Assembly: GCF_902829295.1 (NCBI RefSeq)
Contig: NZ_CADEPL010000029.1
Span: 1 to 43,975, forward strand
DNA: 43,975 bases
Direction of reading: 5' to 3'
DNA from: Vogesella oryzae
GTDB lineage: Bacteria; Pseudomonadota; Gammaproteobacteria; Burkholderiales; Chromobacteriaceae
The number at the start of each line of letters is the position of its first letter. Positions within the stretch are counted from its first letter, which is position 1. The notes beneath the pieces are model-generated. The model did no database searches. It was given only the letters and a program-made list of their open reading frames with translations, and was not told where the DNA came from. Positions 8,464 to 17,164 of the stretch are shown piece by piece. Both the position numbers and the translations under genes were made by a program.

Positions 8464-9855
8464 GTGCAGGCAAGCGAAATCAGTTTGTGGATGGACCAGC
8501 TGGGCAGCGTGCCGGCGGCGCCGCCCTTGGCCGGCGATACCGCTGCCGACGTGGTGATTGTCGGAGCCGGTTACACCGGGCTGTGGACCGCCTATTACCT
8601 GAAGCAGCTGGCACCGGCGCTGGATGTGGTGGTGCTGGAGGCGCACACCGCCGGTTACGGCGCCTCCGGCCGCAATGGCGGCTGGGTGATCGGCGAGCTG
8701 GCCGGCGAGGACCGGCTGCTGGCCGGCCTGGATGCCGGGCAACGTGCTGCTTGCCTGGCGCTGCTGCGCGACATCCCGGCCGAGGTTGGCCGCGTGGTGG
8801 CGCGGGAAGGGCTGGACTGCGACTTCCGCCACGGCGGCGTGCTGTATTGCGCCGCACGCTATCCGGAACAGGCAACCCGGCTGCGCGCGCAGCTGGCGCA
8901 CTGGCATGCGCATGGCCACGGTCCGCAAGACTTTGCCTGGCTGGAGGTCGCCGCGCTGCAGCAACAGCTGCGGCTGGCGCAGCCGTATGGCGCGGTGTTT
9001 TCGCCGCATGTCGCCACCATCCAGCCGGCGAAGCTGGTGCGCGAGCTGCGCCGCTGCGTGCAGGCGCTGGGGGTGCGGCTGTACGAACACAGCCCGGTCA
9101 GCGCCATCCGCCCGCATGAGGCGGTGACCGCACAGGGGCGGGTGCGTGCCCGCTGGGTGGTGCCGGCGCTGGAGGCCTACACCGCCGGCGTGACCGGCGT
9201 GCGCGCCCAGCAGATTGCGGTGCAGAGCATGATCATCGCCACCGAGCCGCTGCCGCCGGCGCTATGGGCGCAGATCGGGCTGGCGCACGGTCAGGCATTC
9301 AGCGAATGGAGCCGGCTGGTGAGTTACGGCCAACGTACCCGCGACAACCGGCTGGTGTTCGGTGCCCGTGGCGGCTATCGCTTCGGCGGCAAGTTGCGGG
9401 CGTCGTTTGCCCTGACCGCAGACGAGGTGGCGCTGCGGCGCAAGCTGATGCTGGAGTTGTTTCCGATGCTGGCGCAGGCGCGCATCACCCACGGCTGGGG
9501 CGGCAACCTTGGCGTGGCGCGCGGCTTTGCGCCGCAGGTGGTGGTCGATGCGGCCAACGGTGTGCTGAGCGCCGGCGGCTATGGCGGCGAGGGCGTCGGC
9601 GCCAGCAATCTGGCTGGCCGCACCCTGGCGGCACTGATCTGCGGCACGCAAGATGCCATCTTGCAGATACCGTGGCAGACCACGCCGGACAGGCTGCGGC
9701 GCTGGGAGCCGGAGCCGCTGCGCTGGCTGGGCTACAACGGCATCATCCGCAGTTTCGACTGGGAAGACCGGGTGCTGAACGACCCTGGCAGTGCTGGCTG
9801 GCAGCGCCGGCTGGCACAAGGGTTGGCCGCCGGCATGGAAGGCTTGATGCAGTAG
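8464..9855 (+). CDS. DadA-type FAD-dependent oxidoreductase
   Basis: A 463-residue paralogue of the BauB/PuuB-like protein upstream. The FAD motif VVIVGAGYTGLWTAYYL is near residue 30, GASGRNGGW near 70, and the late GGYGGEGVGASNLAGRTLA stretch completes the FAD site. The GTG at 8464 is preferred because GGGGAGGG lies about 8 bases before it; an in-frame GTG at 8440 overlaps that ribosome site. It probably oxidises an amine or amino acid with O2 or a quinone as acceptor; the substrate cannot be deduced. It follows the NTF2-AraC regulator and is convergent with fdsD, with 10 bases between the stops. The 10-mer lies inside it at 9549. Confidence 0.85.
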   Translation: MQASEISLWMDQLGSVPAAPPLAGDTAADVVIVGAGYTGLWTAYYLKQLAPALDVVVLEAHTAGYGASGRNGGWVIGELAGEDRLLAGLDAGQRAACLALLRDIPAEVGRVVAREGLDCDFRHGGVLYCAARYPEQATRLRAQLAHWHAHGHGPQDFAWLEVAALQQQLRLAQPYGAVFSPHVATIQPAKLVRELRRCVQALGVRLYEHSPVSAIRPHEAVTAQGRVRARWVVPALEAYTAGVTGVRAQQIAVQSMIIATEPLPPALWAQIGLAHGQAFSEWSRLVSYGQRTRDNRLVFGARGGYRFGGKLRASFALTADEVALRRKLMLELFPMLAQARITHGWGGNLGVARGFAPQVVVDAANGVLSAGGYGGEGVGASNLAGRTLAALICGTQDAILQIPWQTTPDRLRRWEPEPLRWLGYNGIIRSFDWEDRVLNDPGSAGWQRRLAQGLAAGMEGLMQ

Positions 9856-9865
9856 CGGCGGCGGC

Positions 9866-10096
9866 TTACTGCGCGGCAGGCTGCCAGCTGTCGTCGGCCT
9901 GCAGCGCCTCGCGCACGATGGGGCTGAGGTTGGCCGCATCCTGCTGCAGGATTTGCTGCAGCGCGCGGCGCATGCGTGGCTCCCAGAAGCGCTTGATGTG
10001 CAGGGTGATGCCGGCCAGTGCTTCCTGCCGGTCCGGCATGGCTTCGAAGAAGCTGCCGATCTGGTTGGCCATGTGGGTCAGGTGTTGGGTATCCAT
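9866..10096 (-). CDS. fdsD: Formate dehydrogenase delta subunit
   Basis: This 76-residue protein reads HLTHMANQIGSFFEAMPDR then HIKRFWEPRMRR, the signature of the NAD-dependent formate dehydrogenase delta subunit family. It is the fifth gene of the operon, the position it holds in Cupriavidus. It is thought to assist assembly of the molybdenum enzyme; no catalytic residues are expected. It starts 14 bases after the fdhD stop. A copy of the 10-mer (9929-9938) lies inside it. Confidence 0.9.
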   Translation of the reverse strand: MDTQHLTHMANQIGSFFEAMPDRQEALAGITLHIKRFWEPRMRRALQQILQQDAANLSPIVREALQADDSWQPAAQ

Positions 10097-10110
10097 GAGC
10101 GTTCTCGGGG

Positions 10111-10956
10111 TCAGTCGCAGTGGGTGTCGGGGGCGGCGGCGCGGATGCGCTCGGCGTGGCTGTAGGCCACCCAGCGTTCCGGTCTGGCAAAGCCGATCAG
10201 GCACAGCCCGGCCGCCTGCGCGAGGTCGGTGGCCAGCCGGGTGGGGGCGGAGATCGCCACCAGACAGCCAAAGCCGGCGGTAACGGTTTTCTGCACCATT
10301 TCCATGCTGGCGCGGCTGGTCACCACCACGAAGCCGTCCAGCACGGCGGGGCGCGATTTCAGCACCGCGCCGATCAGCTTGTCCAGTGCATTGTGGCGGC
10401 CAACGTCTTCGCGCACCACGCGGATGCTGCCATCGTCGCCGCACCAGGCGGCGGCGTGGGTGGCACCGGTCAGTTGTTGCAGCGTCTGGTGCTGGCGCAA
10501 GTCCGCCAGCGCGCGGCGGATGGCCTCTTCGTGCACCACGCCGGGGTGGGCCAGTGGTTGCAGCGGTCGCACCGCGTGCGCCAAGCTCTCGGTGCCGCAC
10601 AGGCCGCAGCCGGTGCGGCCGGTCAGATTACGGCGCATTTCCTTCAGCCGCGCAAAGCGGGCGCTGGCGATCTCCAGTTTGACGGTAATGCCGTCGCAGC
10701 CGCTGTCCTGCTGGATGTCGAACACCTCGTGCACGCTATCGACGATGCCTTCGCTGAGCGCAAAGCCGAGCGCGAAGTCCGCCAGGTCCAGCGGTGTCGC
10801 CAGCATCACCGCGTGCGAGATGCCGTTGAATTCCAGCGCCACCGGCAGCTCTTCCGCCAGCGTGTCCTGCTGTGCGCTCACCGTGCCAGCCTGCCAGGTT
10901 TGCACCTGGCAGCGGCTGGCGCCGGCGGGGGCGGGTGCTTGTTCCGGAGCCATCAT
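10111..10956 (-). CDS. fdhD: FdhD sulfurtransferase for the formate dehydrogenase Mo cofactor
   Basis: A 281-residue protein carrying the CxxC pair C117-GL-C120 (TGCGLCG) of FdhD, which passes sulfur from a cysteine desulfurase to the Mo-bis-MGD cofactor. The later REDVGRHNALDKLIG and SRASMEMVQK blocks are FdhD hallmarks. Its ATG overlaps the fdsA stop (ATGA), so translation is coupled to fdsA. In fds operons this gene is also called fdsC. Confidence 0.95.
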   Translation of the reverse strand: MMAPEQAPAPAGASRCQVQTWQAGTVSAQQDTLAEELPVALEFNGISHAVMLATPLDLADFALGFALSEGIVDSVHEVFDIQQDSGCDGITVKLEIASARFARLKEMRRNLTGRTGCGLCGTESLAHAVRPLQPLAHPGVVHEEAIRRALADLRQHQTLQQLTGATHAAAWCGDDGSIRVVREDVGRHNALDKLIGAVLKSRPAVLDGFVVVTSRASMEMVQKTVTAGFGCLVAISAPTRLATDLAQAAGLCLIGFARPERWVAYSHAERIRAAAPDTHCD

Positions 10957-13811
10957 GCCTTGCCTTCGTTGCTAGCGGCCTGCTCCAGCAGCTCAAGCTG
11001 GGTTTCGTTGAAACGCTGGTAGTCCTGCTGCCATTCCGACGGCTGCGTGACCGGCAGCACCTGCACCGCGGTGACCTTGTATTCCGGGCAGTTGGTGGCC
11101 CAGTCCGAGTTGTCGGTGGTAATCACGTTGGCGCCGGATTCCGGGAAGTGGAAGGTGGTGTACACCACGCCCGGCTGCATGCGCTCGCTGACCTTGGCGT
11201 GCAGCACCGTTTCGCCGGCGCGGCTTTGCACGCCGACCCAGTCGCCATCCTTGATGCCGCGTTCCTCGGCATCGTGTGGGTGGATTTCCAGCACATCTTC
11301 CGCATGCCAGGCCACGTTGTCGGTGCGGCGGGTCTGCGCGCCGACGTTGTACTGCGACAGGATGCGGCCGGTGGTGAGGATCAGCGGGAAGCGGCGGGTG
11401 ATCTTCTCGTCGGTGGCCACGTACTGGGTGACGAAGAACTTGCCCTTGCCGCGCACGAAGCCGTCGATGTGCATGGTCGGGGTGCCATCCGGCGCAGCGT
11501 CGTTGCACGGCCACTGCACGCTGCCGAGTTTGTCGATCTTCTGGTAGCTGACGCCGGCAAAACTCGGGGTCAGTCGCGCGATTTCGTCCATGATCTGCGA
11601 CGGATGGCTGTAGTCCATCTTCAGCCCCAGCGCGTTGGCCAGCAGCTGGGTGACTTCCCAGTCGGCGTACTTGGCCAGCGGTTTCATCACCTGGCGCACG
11701 CGCGAGATGCGGCGCTCGGCGTTGGTGAAGGTGCCGTCCTTTTCCAGGAACGAGGCACCGGGCAGGAACACGTGCGCGTACTTGGCGGTTTCGTTGAGGA
11801 AGATGTCCTGCACCACGATGCATTCCATCGCCGACAGCGCGGCGGTGACGTGCTGGGTGTTGGGGTCGGACTGCACGATGTCCTCGCCCTCGCAATACAG
11901 GCCCATGAAGCTGCCGGACAGCGCGGCGTCGAACATATTCGGGATGCGCAGGCCCGGTTCCGGGTCCAGCGTCACCCCCCACGCCTGCTCGAACAGCTGG
12001 CGGGTGGTGGTGTCGGAGATGTGGCGGTAGCCCGGCAGCTCGTGCGGGAACGAGCCCATGTCGCAGCTGCCCTGCACATTGTTCTGGCCGCGCAGCGGGT
12101 TGACGCCGACGCCCTCGCGGCCAACGTTGCCGGTGGCCATCGCCAGGTTGGCAATGCCGATCACCATGGTGGAGCCCTGGCTGTGCTCGGTGACGCCCAG
12201 GCCGTAGTAGATGGCGGCGTTGCCGCCGGTGGCGTACAGCCGCGCCGCGCCGCGCACCAGCTCGGCCGGCACGCCGGTGATGGCGGCGGTAGCTTCCGGC
12301 GAGTTTTCCGGCTTGGCGACGAAGTCGCGCCAGTCGTGGAAGGATTTTTCTTCGCAGCGCTCAGCAATGTAGTCGTTGGCCAGCAGCCCTTCGGTGACGA
12401 TCACGTGCGCCAGCGCGGTGATCATTGCCACGTTGGTGCCCGGTTTCAGCGCCAGGTGGTAGTCGGCCTTGATGTGCGGGCTGCCCACCAGGTCGATCTT
12501 GCGCGGGTCGATCACGATCAGCTTGGCGCCTTCGCGCAGGCGTTTTTTCATGCGCGAACCGAACACCGGATGCGCATCGGTGGGATTGGCGCCGATTACC
12601 AGGATCACGTCGGAATGCTCCACCGACTTGAAGGTCTGGGTGCCGGCCGAGGTGCCCAGGGTCTGGCCGAGACCATAACCGGTGGGCGAGTGGCAGACGC
12701 GGGCGCAGGTGTCGACGTTGTTGTTGCCGAAGCCGGCGCGGATCAGCTTCTGCACCAGGTAGGTTTCTTCGTTGGTGCAGCGGCTGGAAGTGATGCCGCC
12801 GATGGAGTCCTTGCCGTACTTGGCCTGCAGGCGCTTGAACTCGCTGGCGGCGTAGGCGATGGCTTCTTCCCAGCTGACTTCGCGCCACGGGTCGGTGATC
12901 TTGCTGCGGATCATCGGCTTGGTGATGCGCTCCGGATGGGTGGCATAGCCCCAGGCGAAGCGGCCCTTGACGCAGGCATGGCCTTCGTTGGCCTTGCCGT
13001 CCTTCCACGGCGTCATGCGCACTACCTGGTTGCCTTTCATCTCGGCCTTGAAGCCGCAGCCGACGCCGCAGTAGGCGCAGGTGGTGATCTTGCTGTGTTC
13101 CGGCTGGCCGAACTGGATCACCGATTTTTCCTGCAGCGTGGCGGTGGGGCAGGCGTCGACGCAGGCGCCGCACGACACGCACTCGGACTCCATGAACGGC
13201 TGATCTTGTCCCGGTGACACGCGCGATTCGAAGCCGCGGCCGGAGATGGTCAGCGCGAAAGTGCCCTGGGTTTCCTCGCAGGCGCGCACGCAGCGGTTGC
13301 AGACGATGCACTTGGCCGGGTCATAGCTGAAGTACGGGTTGGACTCGTCCTTCTGGCTGTCCAGGTGGTTGGCGCCGGCCAGGCCGTAGCGCACTTCGCG
13401 CAGGCCGGTGACGCCGGCCATGTCCTGCAGTTCGCAGTCACCGTTGGCCGCACAGGTCAGGCAGTCCAGCGGGTGGTCGGAGATATACAGCTCCATCACC
13501 CCCTTGCGCAGGCTTTGCAGCTTGTCGCTCTGGGTGCGCACCACCATGCCGGCTTCGGCCGGGGTGGTACACGAGGCGGGAAAACCGCGGCGGCCGTCGA
13601 TTTCCACCAGGCACAGCCGGCAGGAGCCGAACGGCTCCAGGCTGTCGGTGGCGCACAGCTTGGGCACCATGCTGCCGGCCTCGGCGGCGGCGCGCATCAG
13701 CGAGGTGCCTTCCGGCACGGTGACCTGCTGGCCGTCGATTTCCAGGGTGACCATGCGCTCGGAGACGCGGGCCGGGGTGCCGAAGTCGGTGTCGTGAATC
13801 TGGGTGTTCAT
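10953..13811 (-). CDS. fdsA: NAD-dependent formate dehydrogenase, catalytic alpha subunit
   Basis: 952 residues. The N-terminal NuoG-like part has a [2Fe-2S] site (C53, C64, C67, C81), a His/Cys [4Fe-4S] site (H113, C117, C120, C126), and two ferredoxin clusters (C168-C178 and C211-C221). The molybdopterin domain starts with C245, C248, C252 and C280. The Mo ligand is cysteine C373 (RVCHSPT), not selenocysteine. It oxidises formate to CO2 and passes electrons to FdsBG. The ATG at 13811 is preferred, with AAGGA 8 bases upstream; an earlier in-frame start at 13838 would run into the fdsB end. The enzyme is cytoplasmic: no Tat signal is present. Confidence 0.97.
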   Translation of the reverse strand: MNTQIHDTDFGTPARVSERMVTLEIDGQQVTVPEGTSLMRAAAEAGSMVPKLCATDSLEPFGSCRLCLVEIDGRRGFPASCTTPAEAGMVVRTQSDKLQSLRKGVMELYISDHPLDCLTCAANGDCELQDMAGVTGLREVRYGLAGANHLDSQKDESNPYFSYDPAKCIVCNRCVRACEETQGTFALTISGRGFESRVSPGQDQPFMESECVSCGACVDACPTATLQEKSVIQFGQPEHSKITTCAYCGVGCGFKAEMKGNQVVRMTPWKDGKANEGHACVKGRFAWGYATHPERITKPMIRSKITDPWREVSWEEAIAYAASEFKRLQAKYGKDSIGGITSSRCTNEETYLVQKLIRAGFGNNNVDTCARVCHSPTGYGLGQTLGTSAGTQTFKSVEHSDVILVIGANPTDAHPVFGSRMKKRLREGAKLIVIDPRKIDLVGSPHIKADYHLALKPGTNVAMITALAHVIVTEGLLANDYIAERCEEKSFHDWRDFVAKPENSPEATAAITGVPAELVRGAARLYATGGNAAIYYGLGVTEHSQGSTMVIGIANLAMATGNVGREGVGVNPLRGQNNVQGSCDMGSFPHELPGYRHISDTTTRQLFEQAWGVTLDPEPGLRIPNMFDAALSGSFMGLYCEGEDIVQSDPNTQHVTAALSAMECIVVQDIFLNETAKYAHVFLPGASFLEKDGTFTNAERRISRVRQVMKPLAKYADWEVTQLLANALGLKMDYSHPSQIMDEIARLTPSFAGVSYQKIDKLGSVQWPCNDAAPDGTPTMHIDGFVRGKGKFFVTQYVATDEKITRRFPLILTTGRILSQYNVGAQTRRTDNVAWHAEDVLEIHPHDAEERGIKDGDWVGVQSRAGETVLHAKVSERMQPGVVYTTFHFPESGANVITTDNSDWATNCPEYKVTAVQVLPVTQPSEWQQDYQRFNETQLELLEQAASNEGKA

Positions 13812-13821
13812 CGTCTGTTCC

Positions 13822-15369
13822 TTACACTGCCGCGGCATCGGCGCCGAAGTCTTCGGGGAAATGGTTCAGCGCCGACAGTACCGGGTAGGGCGTCATGCCG
13901 CCCATCGCGCACAGCGAGCCGTGCAGCATGGTGTCGCACAGGTCGCGCAGCAGGTGGATCTGCTGCGGGCGGTTTTCATTCTGCTGAATGCGCTGGATTA
14001 CCTCGACGCCGCGCGTCGAGCCGATGCGGCAGGGGGTGCATTTGCCGCAGGATTCGATGGCGCAGAACTCCATCGCGTAGCGCGCCTGCTCGGCCATGTC
14101 GACCGAGTCGTCAAACGCCACCACGCCGCCGTGGCCGACCACCGCGCCTAGCGCGGCGAAGGCTTCGTAATCCAGCGGGGTGTCGAATTGCGATTCCGGC
14201 AGATAGGCGCCCAGCGGGCCGCCCACCTGCACCGCGCGGATCGGGCGGCCCGTGGCGCTGCCACCGCCAAAGTCATGCAGCAGCTCGCGCAGCGTCAGGC
14301 CGAAGGCTTTTTCCACCAGCCCGCCGTATTGCAGGTTGCCGGCCAGCTGGAACGGCAACGTACCGCGCGAACGGCCCATGCCGTAGCCGGCGTAGAAGGC
14401 GGCGCCGCGCGCCAGGATCACCGGCACGGTGGCCAGGGTAATCACGTTGTTGATGACGGTAGGTTGGCCGAACAGGCCGGCCAGCGCCGGCAGCGGCGGT
14501 TTGGCGCGCACCACGCCGCGCTTGCCTTCGATGCTTTCCAGCATCGCGGTTTCCTCGCCACAGACATAGGCGCCGGCGGCCTTGCGAACCTCCAGCTGGA
14601 AGCCGCGGCCGGAACCGAGGATGTCGTCGCCGAGGAAGCCGGCGGCAGTGGCCAGGGCAATGGCTTCATTCATTACCGCCACCGCGTGCGGGTACTCGGA
14701 GCGGATATAGATGTAACCGCGGCTGGCGCCCACCGCCAGCCCGGCAATGGTCATGCCCTCGATCAGCATGTAGGGGTCGTCTTCCAGCACCATGCGGTCG
14801 GAGAAGGTGCCGGAGTCACCTTCGTCGGCATTGCACACCACGTACTTCTGCGCCGCCTGCGCCTGTGCCACGGTGCGCCACTTGATGCCGGCGGGGAACG
14901 CTGCGCCGCCACGGCCGCGCAGGCCGGAATCCAGCACCGTCTGCACGATGTCGCCAGCGGTCATGGTGAGTGCGTTGCGCAGGCCGGCGAAGCCTTCGTG
15001 CGCCTGATAGTCGGCCAGTGACAGCGGGTCGGTGATGCCGATGCGGGCAAAGGTCAGCCGTTCCTGGTTTTTCAGGTACGGGATGTCGTCGGTCAGGCCG
15101 TGGCACAGCGGGTGCTCGCCGCCGGCCAGCAGCGTATCGAACAGCGCCGGCACGTCCTCGGCCTCGACCGGGCCATAGGCGACGCGGCCCTGTGCGGTCT
15201 GTACTTCTACCAGCGGTTCCAGCCAGAACAGCCCGCGCGAACCGTTGCGCACCAGCTCGATGGCCACGCCGCGGCGCGCGGCCTCTGCGGCCAACATGGC
15301 GGCGGTGTCGTCGGCGCCCAGCGCCAGTGCCGCGGAATCACGCGGCACGTACAGTTTGATTGCGCTCAT
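13822..15369 (-). CDS. fdsB: NAD-dependent formate dehydrogenase, beta subunit (NuoF-like)
   Basis: This 515-residue protein carries FMN, binds NAD(H) and holds a [4Fe-4S] cluster. Residues 1-100 are thioredoxin-like. GLRGRGGAAFPAG (149-161) and GEETAMLESIEG (271-282) are the FMN/NADH-site motifs. C441, C444, C447 (SCGKCTPCRIG) and C487 bind the cluster. It reduces NAD+ with electrons from FdsA. Its ATG overlaps the fdsG stop (ATGA). The 10-mer occurs at 15286. Confidence 0.97.
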   Translation of the reverse strand: MSAIKLYVPRDSAALALGADDTAAMLAAEAARRGVAIELVRNGSRGLFWLEPLVEVQTAQGRVAYGPVEAEDVPALFDTLLAGGEHPLCHGLTDDIPYLKNQERLTFARIGITDPLSLADYQAHEGFAGLRNALTMTAGDIVQTVLDSGLRGRGGAAFPAGIKWRTVAQAQAAQKYVVCNADEGDSGTFSDRMVLEDDPYMLIEGMTIAGLAVGASRGYIYIRSEYPHAVAVMNEAIALATAAGFLGDDILGSGRGFQLEVRKAAGAYVCGEETAMLESIEGKRGVVRAKPPLPALAGLFGQPTVINNVITLATVPVILARGAAFYAGYGMGRSRGTLPFQLAGNLQYGGLVEKAFGLTLRELLHDFGGGSATGRPIRAVQVGGPLGAYLPESQFDTPLDYEAFAALGAVVGHGGVVAFDDSVDMAEQARYAMEFCAIESCGKCTPCRIGSTRGVEVIQRIQQNENRPQQIHLLRDLCDTMLHGSLCAMGGMTPYPVLSALNHFPEDFGADAAAV

Positions 15370-15842
15370 GACGCCTCCTTCACTTGGGCCAGCACGCGGC
15401 CCAGCTTGGCGGCGTCAACGCGCGACAGCAGCTTGTCATCGAGCTGGATATTGGGGCCGGTTGCGCACAGCCCCAGGCAGTACACCGGCTCCAGACCGAT
15501 GTCGCCGCTGCGGCCATGCAGGCTACAGCCCAGTGCCTGTTCGGCGTGCGCGGTCAGCGCGCGGCTGCCGCGCGCCTGACAGGCTTCGGCCTGACAAATC
15601 TGCAGGGTATGGCGTGCCGGCGGGCTGGTGCGGAAGTGGTGGTAGAAGGTGATGACGCCGTGCACTTCGGCACGGCTCTGGTTTTGTGCGCGGGCGATGT
15701 CGGCCACCGCCCAGTCCGGGATGTAGCCCAGCGTGTCCTGCACCGCGTGCAGGATGGGCAGCAAGGCGCCGGCCTGCTGCTGGTGCGCCTGCAGGATGGC
15801 CTGGAGCTGCTGGCGCGCCAGGTCGTCTGAAGCTGTGGTCAT
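15366..15842 (-). CDS. fdsG: NAD-dependent formate dehydrogenase, gamma subunit (NuoE-like)
   Basis: A 158-residue thioredoxin-fold subunit with a [2Fe-2S] cluster held by C83, C88 (CQAEAC), C122 and C126 (CLGLC). The LGYIPDWAVADIA and GVITFYHHF stretches match NuoE/FdsG. It is the first gene of the fdsGBA-fdhD-fdsD operon. The ATG at 15842 has a strong GAGGAGCC ribosome site; a longer frame upstream has none. Confidence 0.96.
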   Translation of the reverse strand: MTTASDDLARQQLQAILQAHQQQAGALLPILHAVQDTLGYIPDWAVADIARAQNQSRAEVHGVITFYHHFRTSPPARHTLQICQAEACQARGSRALTAHAEQALGCSLHGRSGDIGLEPVYCLGLCATGPNIQLDDKLLSRVDAAKLGRVLAQVKEAS

Positions 15843-16077
15843 GGTGGCTCCTCTGTGAGCGTCGGTCTGCCGTGTCGGCATGTGGCTTTGCGCGATTGTC
15901 GCGCCGAAGGCTCGTGGCAATCTGTCTTTATCCGACTTGTAATGGCCGAGAACGCGCGGGGCGCCCGGTACTGTTAAGCATAATATCCGTTGGCCGCATG
16001 TGCCGGAGGTTGGCCGCAGGTGGGCAGCGTAGCGGAGCGCTGAGGGACGGGGCGACAGAGTGGCAGCCGCACAGGGC
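15843..16077. other. Upstream region of the fds operon up to the IS3 junction
   Basis: 235 bases without a gene. They hold the leader of fdsG, two tandem 10-mer copies (15989-15998 and 16009-16018), and the boundary with the broken IS3 element. The truncated transposase frame runs on to 15974 but is not homologous past about 16078. No fdsR regulator gene is present beside the operon, which in other bacteria often has one. I could not assign a -35/-10 pair. Confidence 0.55.
15989..16018 (-). repeat. Two tandem 10-mers 20 bp apart at the island edge
   Basis: GTTGGCCGCA at 15989-15998 is repeated at 16009-16018 in the same orientation. Start-to-start spacing is 20 bp, and similar bases follow each copy (TG and GG). 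They are the last copies before a 5.6 kb stretch without the word. Confidence 0.8.
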
Positions 16078-16483
16078 CCTGCCAGGTACGGATGTAAGTA
16101 ATGTCCGTCACCCAGATCTGGTCAGGCTGTGACGTCGTGAACTCGCGATTCAGATGGTTGGGGGCCAACAAGGAAGGGCGACCAGCAATGGGTCGTGGTG
16201 CCTTATAACCGCGATGTGCCTTGATACTGTGCTGCCGCATGATTCGGGCGACACGATGCTTGCCACATACCTCACCGATCTCGCGCAGATCACCCAGAAC
16301 GCGACGTGACCCATATACCCCGCCACTGGCTCGCCAGGAGTCACGAATCAACGCCAGCAATCTGGCATCTTCCTTGGCGTGATCAGACTCGGGGCGGTGT
16401 AGCCATTGATAGAAGCCGGCACGGGCAACTTGCAGCAAACGGCACATGGTCGTCAGTGGCCAGGTATGTCGATGCTCGTTCAT
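16078..16483 (-). pseudogene. IS3 transposase OrfB, truncated
   Basis: About 135 residues of the DDE transposase are seen: the HTH_21 region (RLLQVARAGFYQWLHRP), YGSRRVLGDLRE, then the first catalytic aspartate in WVTDITYIRTWQG. The second aspartate and the glutamate are gone, so it is inactive. The open frame continues with unrelated residues to 15974. In an intact element OrfB would be made as an OrfAB fusion by -1 frameshifting. Confidence 0.88.
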
Positions 16484-16494
16484 GAAGCGGGACC

Positions 16495-16779
16495 TTACTC
16501 GGACTCCCTGGCAAAGTACCGCGCGGCTTTTTTTAGAATATCTCGCTCTTCTTCTGTGCGACGCAGTTGCGCCTTCAGGCGAAGAATTTCGCTCTTGGCC
16601 TCGATCAGCTCGACAGCCTGCTTCTCCGAGTTATCCGGGGTGACGGCTTTCACCCACTTGTACAGGCTATGGCTGGAAACCCCAAGCCGGGTAGAAACCT
16701 CGGCCACAGAGTAGCCGCGTTCAGTGACCTGCTTGACGGCTTCAATCTTGACTTCTTGGGGGAAACGCTGCCTGCTCAT
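16495..16779 (-). CDS. IS3-family transposase OrfA
   Basis: 94 residues, complete. An HTH_8/HTH_23-type domain (VSTRLGVSSHSLYKWVKAV, about residues 28-46) is followed by a leucine-zipper coiled coil (AKSEILRLKAQLRRTEEERDILKKAA, about 61-86). This is the DNA-binding half of an OrfAB transposase. A run of seven A then G (16534-16527) near its end is the slippery site. The start codon has GGAGG upstream (ACAAGGAGGTGTC). Confidence 0.92.
   Translation of the reverse strand: MSRQRFPQEVKIEAVKQVTERGYSVAEVSTRLGVSSHSLYKWVKAVTPDNSEKQAVELIEAKSEILRLKAQLRRTEEERDILKKAARYFARESE
16527..16534 (-). promoter_or_regulatory. Programmed -1 frameshift slippery site (A7G)
   Basis: On the minus strand CTAAAAAAAGCC within orfA contains the A-AAA-AAG heptamer used by many IS3 elements. 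Slipping back one base joins orfA to the frame that leads into orfB without a stop (SRAVLCQG...MNEHRH). Confidence 0.75.
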
Positions 16780-16842
16780 GACACCTCCTTGTAGGGCCTA
16801 GTGTGAGGCTCACGAGGTATCTAGGAAAGGAGGGGCGATTCA

Positions 16843-17164
16843 CAATTTCCTCTTGATTTCTAAGCTCAGTCTCGCCCCCGCACTCTTTGTTGCTTTCATG
16901 AGTGGATTTCAGCAGGCTGTACCTCTTAAGAGCATGGTGCGCGTGTGTCTTTCCCTTTCCTTTTTGTATCAGAGACTTACCTGCAATCAAGATAGTAATA
17001 AATTTGGGCGCGGAATCCCCCGAACTGAGTAGCTCATTAAGCCTTCCAGGTGCATTCAGGTGTTCAAACTCATACGCAGCTTCAGCCCATTTCTGTGCTC
17101 TTTCACGCTTCTGAAGCCCCAGAAGAATCCTTTTTTCACCAAATACCTCACATTTGTTCATCAT
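16843..17164 (-). pseudogene. Small gene of unknown function, cut by the IS3 element
   Basis: ATG at 17164 overlaps the integrase stop (ATGA), so the gene was translated together with the integrase. About 107 residues can be read (start MMNKCEVFGEKRILLGLQKRE), charged and without a recognised domain, up to N-Q-E-E-I-V, where the IS terminal repeat begins. The remaining frame to 16742 is IS sequence. Base composition is lower in GC than the flanking fds genes. Function unknown. Confidence 0.6.

Larger units (their letters stand above)
16078..16842 (-). mobile_element. IS3-family insertion sequence, 3'-truncated
   Basis: The intact end is at 16842: read on the minus strand the element begins TGAATCGCCCCTCC, an IS3-type terminal repeat. 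orfA and the start of orfB follow. The orfB homology stops abruptly after Y-I-R-T-W-Q-G near 16078, so roughly the last third of the element and its right repeat are missing. The next bases show no transposase similarity. The element interrupts a small gene behind the integrase. It cannot transpose by itself, although the upstream orfA is intact. Confidence 0.85.

Noticed and set aside
6583-9117. Long minus-strand frame opposite the LysR, AraC and oxidoreductase genes
   Set aside because: No domain, composition typical of a shadow frame, and it crosses three well-supported + strand genes.
12690-12710. Possible selenocysteine position in the formate dehydrogenase
   Set aside because: The codon at the molybdenum ligand reads as cysteine in RVCHSPT; no in-frame TGA is present.
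10872-13217. Long + strand frame opposite fdsA
   Set aside because: Fully antisense to a catalytic subunit with all its cofactor cysteines; no recognisable protein.
13822-13838. Upstream start for fdsA adding nine residues
   Set aside because: It would overlap the fdsB end and lacks a ribosome site; the ATG at 13811 has AAGGA at the right distance.
16742-16842. Last 34 codons of the frame starting at 17164
   Set aside because: They lie inside the IS3 terminal repeat and upstream of orfA, so they are fusion sequence and not part of the original gene.
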